Positions 58,369 through 64,000 of a DNA stretch of 64,000 nt are shown here, one piece after another. Position 1 is the first letter of the stretch. Every line of letters starts with the position of its first letter. The position numbers were made by a program, and so were the translations under genes. The DNA lies in assembly GCA_019671135.1 (NCBI GenBank), contig JAHRHY010000005.1, forward strand, positions 806,001 to 870,000. Direction: 5' to 3'. The notes beneath the pieces are model-generated. The model searched no databases, had not been told where the DNA came from, and worked only from the letters and a program-made list of their open reading frames with translations. The stretch comes from Linnemannia hyalina. Taxonomy: Eukaryota > Mortierellomycota > Mortierellomycetes > Mortierellales > Mortierellaceae.

Positions 58369-59725
58369 GGAAGAGGGAGAGGGAGAGAGAGGAGAGAGAG
58401 AAGGAAGGACGAGAAACCAATTGAAGAACTGAAGAATAGATGGTAAGGTAGCGTGGATGTGAAGAAGAGAGCAAAAAGAAGAGGATAAAAGGGAACGACA
58501 GAACGATGAGGAAAAGAGAAGAGAAAGAAGAGAGTGAATAAACAAGGGAGGGAGGAATGAAAAATGGTGTCAAAGTGAAAGAGAATCCGATGTGGGTGAT
58601 GTGAGTGGGGTGGGTGAGAAGTTTTTAACTCGTTAACGTATCGTTTTGTTCTGCAGCAAAGGAATAAGGAACGCCGGTTGAGGGGATAAGAGGAAGAAAG
58701 AAGGGAGAGAAGATGCACGCGGGAGAGAAGGCAGTGGAGTGAAGGAGCCGAAGAAGATAATAGTGAAGAAGGACGATGTGGACGGCTACCAAAGGGTAGG
58801 GTTAGGAAGGGGAGAGAAGGAAGAGGGGAAAAAAAAGAAGAAAAATAGAAGGAAAATAGATGGAAGTCGATGAGAGAGAAGAGGAGAGAAGAAGAGGAAA
58901 AAGAAAGGAAGTGAAGAAGGACATTTATTCGGATGAAGTCTGTGTGTGTGTCTGGTATGTGCACAGTGCACTAGAGTCGTTCGTTGGGCTCATCCACAGA
59001 AAGTCATTCGCCACGCTACTTTGAACACAAAGGCCGTGCTCTTCCTCTCTCATTGTCTACCATTGTGGTGGTTTATGCTACACTCTATTCAAATAGCCAC
59101 TCCATGGAACACATCCACTTTTTTTTCGGCTTGGTCTTCTGTCTGTTTATCGAGCAACAGCCGCAACGAAACAGAACAGTAAACCTGCTCGCCAGGAATG
59201 ACCATGACGTGTCGATAGACGAAAAGGATGGACAAAAAAACCAAAACCGACAACCCGCAATTACAAGAATACTCTCACTTCCTCACCTCTCAGATCATCC
59301 TCTTACCGCGTTACTGCTCCAACATACATTAACAACAAGAACATACACAGCTTCATTTTTATTTTTGCCTCCAATGCTACTACTACTTTTTCTTTCTTTC
59401 TTTTTCTCTCTTTCCTTGTTCATTTTTATTGTTCCTTCGGAGGAGAGGCGACGCCCCGTCCAGCCCTTGATCTGGTGCCGTCCTTCTCTCCCTCCCCTCC
59501 GTCATCCCTCTCATCCTTTTCCCTCGTCCCCCTTTTTTTACCCGTTGGACAACTACTGCCTAAAGCAAAAATAAGCAGGAAAAAAAAGGGCAAAAAAACC
59601 AAGGGCAAGGGGTAAATGAGTTGGTGGGTGGTGTGCGGGTGTGGAACAGAGATATGCAGGCAAGCAGGAAGTCGGAACAGTGGGGCCTAACCATGATATT
59701 TTTACATACCTGCATGGGCTTATAG

Positions 59726-59726
59726 C

Positions 59727-59758
<32 letters not shown>
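59726..59758. repeat. (CAA)n microsatellite
   Basis: Eleven CAA units between NHA1 and the HSPA12-like gene. Confidence 0.9.
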
Positions 59759-60002
59759 GACAGCAGGCGTCACTGGGGTGTTGCTACGCAAAGCACATGC
59801 ATGTGGAATAGACCTTTGGTTGCGAAGGTCTGTTGTTGATTACATTACTAGACATTATTTATTCTTTGGATTACAGAATAATATTGATATTCACAAGTAG
59901 AGCGATACAGCCATAGAAAGAGCCTTGCTTTTGTTCTTCCCTGGCCATCCTTCCCCCTTCCCCTTCTCGTTCGACTTCAGCTTCACCTCCACCTCTCCAT
60001 TT

Positions 60003-62742
60003 TCATCCAGCGAAATGGCACCTCGTACTGACAACGACACCATTGACCTCAGCCTCAGCTCGGATCTCTGTCGCTCCAAAATACATCCGGAGCTCAAAGA
60101 CAACCTTTTGACCAGCGACCGCACCTGGAATGAAGGGCAAGGGAATCAAAAAATCGCCAATCTTTTCCACCAGCGGACTGTCGACATACCGGGGGAGGTT
60201 CATCGCCGAACAGGCATAGAGCGGCGAGTTGATCGGGTTTGGGTACTGGTAGGTCACATACCGCTTGGTGATGCATTCGTCGATCCCGATCTGTTGGCCA
60301 GGGACCACGTACACCGAGAACCGGTCCCGAGCACGCATATGGCCCTCGTTGTCCCGCACCTGCTTGTGAGGCATGTCGACTCCAAACTCAAAGCTCATCA
60401 ACGAGTCGACTCCATAGAATCGTCTGGCGACACGGGCAGCGACCACGCGGGGCGAGATTCCTGCCAAGGCTGCTCCACGGACGACCGCCAGCTCTGCGCG
60501 AGGGGGCATCGCAATCAAACCGACTTTGTTTCCAAACTCGGTCCGGACACGCGTGTTCAGGTACCCAGAACAGCCAAATCCACCGACCATGAAGATAGCA
60601 TGGCAGTTAAAGTTGGTCTGCTGAAGCTGGTGTTGAATCAGACGCAGGACATCGTCCACCACTGGGTCAAAGACCTCCCGTCTCATCTCCTCTGCCGTGA
60701 TCGTAAGCACTCCATCCTCGAGCCCGATATCATAGTCCGTCAGATCCGCGCGTCCGGGAACAGCCGGCATGGTGATATACTGGTCGTCGATGCCGTCAAA
60801 GAGCGGCTTGACCTGATGAATAAATGTCTCCATAATCTGGGTCCAGTTGGCCGGGGTGAGACCCTTGTCCTGCCATTTTGAAAATTTGCGCCTCAACAAC
60901 ACCTCCATACGCTCATCTAAAAAGATGGATCCGCAGCTGTGTCCGCTTCCACGTGTGACCTCGCGCAACGTCCGTCCTCGGGGCCCTGATGCCACCTCAA
61001 ACACAATCAAGTCGACCGTTCCACCACCGGCATCGCAAATCATGAACCGTTGGCCGTGGCCAATCGAGAACTGGTCGCATTTCTTTTCGCAGTAAAGCGC
61101 CGCAGCCTCGGGCTCTGAGATCAAGAGCAGGCGGTGAGCTGGGTCCATGGGCGTAATCATCCCTGCTTGAAGGGCTGCTTGTCTCATCACTGCCTTGGCG
61201 TGGTCCGTCCACATAGCCGGAACAGAGAGACAGTACTGGATGTGGTGCTGTTCGAATGCAGAGCCGAATCCTTTCAATGCCGTCTAAAATCAATACGCCA
61301 TAACAGATTGGTTAATCTTCTGCTCCTTTTCTGCCCTCCTAGACTTTCTATAGTGCAACAGCGAATGACTAAGATATGCATGAACGTAAATCAAATACCT
61401 GGACAACATGGGCATGGAACAGGCGGAGGTAATCCGCAATCGCGTCGACGACCGTCAATCCGTTAGGCAGAGGTGGGTGAGGTCCGGAAGACTCGTCCAG
61501 GTGCAACTTGTATTTTGAGAGCAAGACGTGGTTCTTGTAAGGGGGCTTGGTCATGGCAATCTTGGCAGGGTATCCCCACTCCAGAATCTCCTTGGAGTCC
61601 GGTCCATACAAGTTGCAAGTGGGCACCTTTGGGTAATTGTGCGATTGCTTTGGCCTAGAGGTGAAAAGGGGAACAATTATTTTAATTTTTGACATGCTTC
61701 TGTGCATCTGAACAGGGCAAAACACACGCGCACCTTCGCCACCAACGAAAGGGACTTACCAGGTAGAGATTTCATGTACTTCGCCATCCTGCTGGTATGC
61801 ATAGGCCATGGAGGAATAAGTGGTACCCCAGTCGATAGCCATGATAATAGGGTATGATTGGTTCTCGCTCCCTGGCATAACATAGGGGCGGTGGCCATAA
61901 TGGGAGGCTGGATTGGGTGCGGGTGGCGCATACTGCTGGTGTTGTTGGGTATACGGTTGGCTGGTGACAGGGTAGGGAAATTGCTGCTGGACAGGTAGTG
62001 GTGGCAGTGGCTGCTGCTGAGAAATAGGATACGATTGCTGGAAGCCAGATGGAGGCGCCGAGTACGACTGCGTCGATAGAGGAGGGACTGGATAGGGCTG
62101 CGAGTGCATAGGAGGAGTGGATGTTTGGTAGGCATTCTGGGCCAGGGGACTACTCTGATATGGCGAAACGGCCGCCGATGCCTCCGTCTGGGGTGTCGAT
62201 ACTGAGGGTATATTAGGCGAAGGGAGCGAGTAGGCCACTGAAGCACCGGTCTCCGAAGGGCTGCTGCTGTGGGTGGCAGGCGACACTGGGGAAGCCAAGC
62301 TGCTATAGGAAGGGGGCATGGTGGCGCTAGTAGGCTGGGAGCTGGCAGGGGTTGAGTTGGCGCCATTGGTCCTGGCAGGGCTGGCTGATTGGATGGTAGT
62401 TACGAGCTCGGAGCCAGTGATATACTGGGGGTCGCCGGGAACTGCTGGAGGTGGCCGGTTGCCTATGGTCACTGGACTGACAACTGGGGACAACGACATG
62501 GTAGCGCCAGAATTGAAATCCTGCTGCTGGTGTTGCTGTTGCTGTTGTTCTTGTTGTTGCTGCTGTTCTTGATGTTGCTGTTGTTGCTGTTGCTTCTGGT
62601 TGTCGTAGACAGCTGGCTGTGCGGCCGAGAGTGAGACCACGCCATCGACGTTGCCATTGGTCGCTACTGTGCCGTTGGAAGGAGGGATAGCCTTTTCGTC
62701 CTTTGCCTTGGAGTCCTTCTTTTTCCTCTTGAGGAAGAACAT
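60003..62742 (-). CDS. HSPA12-like divergent Hsp70 ATPase with long disordered N-terminus
   Basis: Actin/Hsp70-fold ATPase of the HSPA12 type. Three exons: 62742-61760, 61654-61399 and 61283-60003, 839 residues. Residues about 1-300 are low complexity: a Lys-rich start (MFFLKRKKKDSKAKDEK), poly-Gln/His runs, then Pro/Ser/Tyr-rich sequence. The nucleotide-binding fold follows: phosphate 1 loop MAIDWGTTYSSMAYAY, LPNGLTVVDAIADYLRLFH, CLSVPAMWTDHAKAVMRQAA, LLLISEPEAAALYCEK, phosphate 2 loop ICDAGGGTVDLIVFEV and the adenosine motif FMVGGFGCSGYLNTRV. There is no canonical Hsp70 substrate-binding domain; the C-terminus is a short beta-rich segment instead, as in HSPA12A/B. Function in fungi is unknown. 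Confidence 0.9.
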
Positions 62743-63268
62743 GGTAGTAACGGAAGAAGAGGAATTAAAAAATAGTGTCGAGAGAAAGGTATGTAGGCTG
62801 TGTGAGCTAAAAACACTGTTGGGAGAGAAGTAGAGGAGGTTTCAAGGGCGATTCCGTTGGCTTGTTGTTAGGACGAGGGGGGGGTGAAAAGTCGTCAGGA
62901 ACGCGCAATCGAAGAAATGACGGGAAAGGGGAATGGGGGCAGAAAGGGATGGATGATGAAGGAGAAGGAAAAAAAAAGAGAAAACGAAAGAGATGGGTCC
63001 CCTGCTGTTTGTTTTGGAGCTATAGAGTCGACATACCTGTTGGTTCAAAGGTTATTTTAATGCGGCGTGTGGTTGTAAAAGGGTACAAGGATGGAAGTGA
63101 AAAGCGAGTTTTTTTTTTCTTCATGGTTTCGACTTTCGGGCTGTTGCTTTTTTGTTGTGACACACTCACATATCAATGCGATGTTCTTCTCAACAGTTCC
63201 TGGGCAAAAAAAAAAAAAAAAAAAAAAAAGAAAAGGTCGCTGCTTCCTTTTATTATTACAACAGCTAC
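62743..63268. other. Intergenic region between the HSPA12-like and PARP-like genes
   Basis: 526 bp. A poly(A) tract of 24 lies at 63206-63229. GA-rich on the plus strand (C/T leader of the HSPA12-like gene). No gene seen. Confidence 0.55.
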
Positions 63269-64000
63269 TCAGACAACCTTGTACAGGATCATGGCCAAAG
63301 GAACCATGGCATCAGCAGCAAACATTCCGTACTCCTCGCTGAGCGTCGTCGATCCTGCTTCACTCTCGCTGCCTCCTCGGTAAACCTCGACCTGTCGATG
63401 GACAACATCTGAGCCCTTGGGAGGCCGCTTCATCTTCATGCTGCTAGGCGGCACGTCGTAAGAACGACCAAGGGCTGCGAATGTAAGGATCATGCATTGG
63501 ACCTTGTTGCTTGGATCGGCATTCATGTCGGCGTTCGATCCCGAAGGCGCCAACCGCGTCGATGCTAGATGGCTATGGGCTTGCGACGAGTTGGGTGACA
63601 AATAGACGTACTTGTTCCTGATTGACACAAATACGAAAAATAATAAAGCTGTCAATCAAAAAAAATATGTATCATTACAGCAGCCCAACATTTACGCTTT
63701 GTGAGCTATGAGGCGAAGAGAAAACATAAACAAAAAAGGCAGCAATTACAACATCTCGATCACCTACTTTGCAATGGTATCCTCGTAGCCGTCGTTAAAG
63801 ATGAAGCAACTTGCACACTTGTCCTGCATACAGTTACGATACATGCCCTCCATTCCGAGCTTGCATCGAAGGTCGGCGGCATGCCACAATGGCCTACAGA
63901 CGCGCTTGTTCCAGCTCTGGCCTTCAAGGTACCGGTCAAAACAGGAGGCAGTGATCGGATGGATGGGTATAAAGTTGAGGCATTGAACTCGAGGGCCGCG
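63269..64000 (-). CDS. PARP-like ADP-ribosyltransferase-fold protein, 5' part beyond the window
   Basis: C-terminal part only. Exons: from the window edge to 63768, then 63617-63269. Readable sequence includes RVCRPLWHAADLRCKLGMEG, NCMQDKCASCFIFNDGYEDT, and across the intron AKNKYVYLSPNSSQAHSHLA, then VQCMILTFAALGRSYDVPPS and a C-terminal DAMVPLAMILYKV strand. The order H (in LWHAADL), C-x4-C-x2-C, Y (in KYVYLSPNSS) followed by a strand ending in LYKV resembles fungal PARP catalytic-like domains, where an H-G-T motif, a Cys pair and Y-x-(S/A)-SS occur in that order. The usual Gly after the His is Ala here, so catalysis is doubtful. Family assignment moderate; the gene is surely real. Confidence 0.6.

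Larger units (their letters stand above)
57883..60002. other. Intergenic region upstream of NHA1, long purine-rich tract
   Basis: 2.1 kb. From about 58025 to 58925 the plus strand is strongly purine-biased, with the hexamer and 21-bp arrays inside. This is the C/T-rich upstream region of NHA1. (CAA)n lies at 59726-59758. A small inverted repeat AGACCTT..AAGGTCT lies at about 59813-59834. No supported gene; open minus-strand frames here are Ser/Phe/Leu low complexity. Confidence 0.55.

Noticed and set aside
57910..58964. Long minus-strand open frames rich in Ser, Phe and Leu
   Set aside because: They are translations of a homopurine/homopyrimidine tract and simple repeats, with no domain and no codon pattern.
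59813..59834. Inverted repeat AGACCTT..AAGGTCT as a structured RNA or terminator
   Set aside because: A 7-bp stem is expected by chance in 64 kb, and no transcript context supports it.

Overview
The window is nuclear DNA from a filamentous, intron-rich fungus. Almost every gene is split by short GT-AG introns, and the gene set is typically fungal: a Kre9/Knh1-type GPI protein, a GT34 galactosyltransferase, Rad5, Mss51, an Nha1/Sod2-type antiporter and a sphingosine-1-phosphate lyase. The mix of intron density, a NOX-type NADPH oxidase, an HSPA12-like Hsp70 and protein style suggests an early-diverging fungus, most likely Mortierellomycotina. That placement is inference. No plasmid, viral, CRISPR or insertion-sequence signal was seen.

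Layout. 67-3562 (-): LtrA-type membrane protein of 12 exons, with an apparent 1-nt frameshift. 4212-5789 (-): mitochondrial rhomboid protease, divergent from a Pin1/Ess1 prolyl isomerase (5932-6729, +). 7381-15594: a ribosome-synthesis block of ESF1 (-), RPL26/uL24 (+), RPS15/uS19 (-) and RRP1 (+), arranged as two divergent pairs. 17846-18757 (+): Ala/Glu-rich protein with two basic patches and MARCKS-like composition. 19929-23661 (-): Rad5, divergent from USB1 (23866-25237, +). Then GT34 galactosyltransferase (+), NPL4 (+), MOT1-type molybdate transporter (-), the LYR protein ETFRF1/LYRM5 (-) with a tandem copy of its last exon just downstream, and sphingosine-1-phosphate lyase (-). 38684-39293 (+): candidate unrecognised micro-gene of 55 codons. 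Then Kre9-like GPI protein (+), MSS51 (-), NADPH oxidase (-), a 1217-residue coiled-coil protein (+), peroxisomal 3-ketoacyl-CoA thiolase with a PTS2 (-), Na+/H+ antiporter (-), HSPA12-like protein (-), and a PARP-like gene cut by the right edge (-).

Most genes are independent housekeeping functions with no operon logic. Three themes recur. First, at least three genes (PIN1, RPS15, NPL4) have a first coding exon that consists only of the ATG. Second, several genes have a long pyrimidine-rich leader just before the start codon. Third, ribosomal-protein genes and ribosome-biogenesis genes sit in divergent pairs whose intergenic regions share a GTCACGT motif. Exon joins were assigned by hand from splice consensus and reading phase; phases close for every multi-exon gene except the LtrA-like one.
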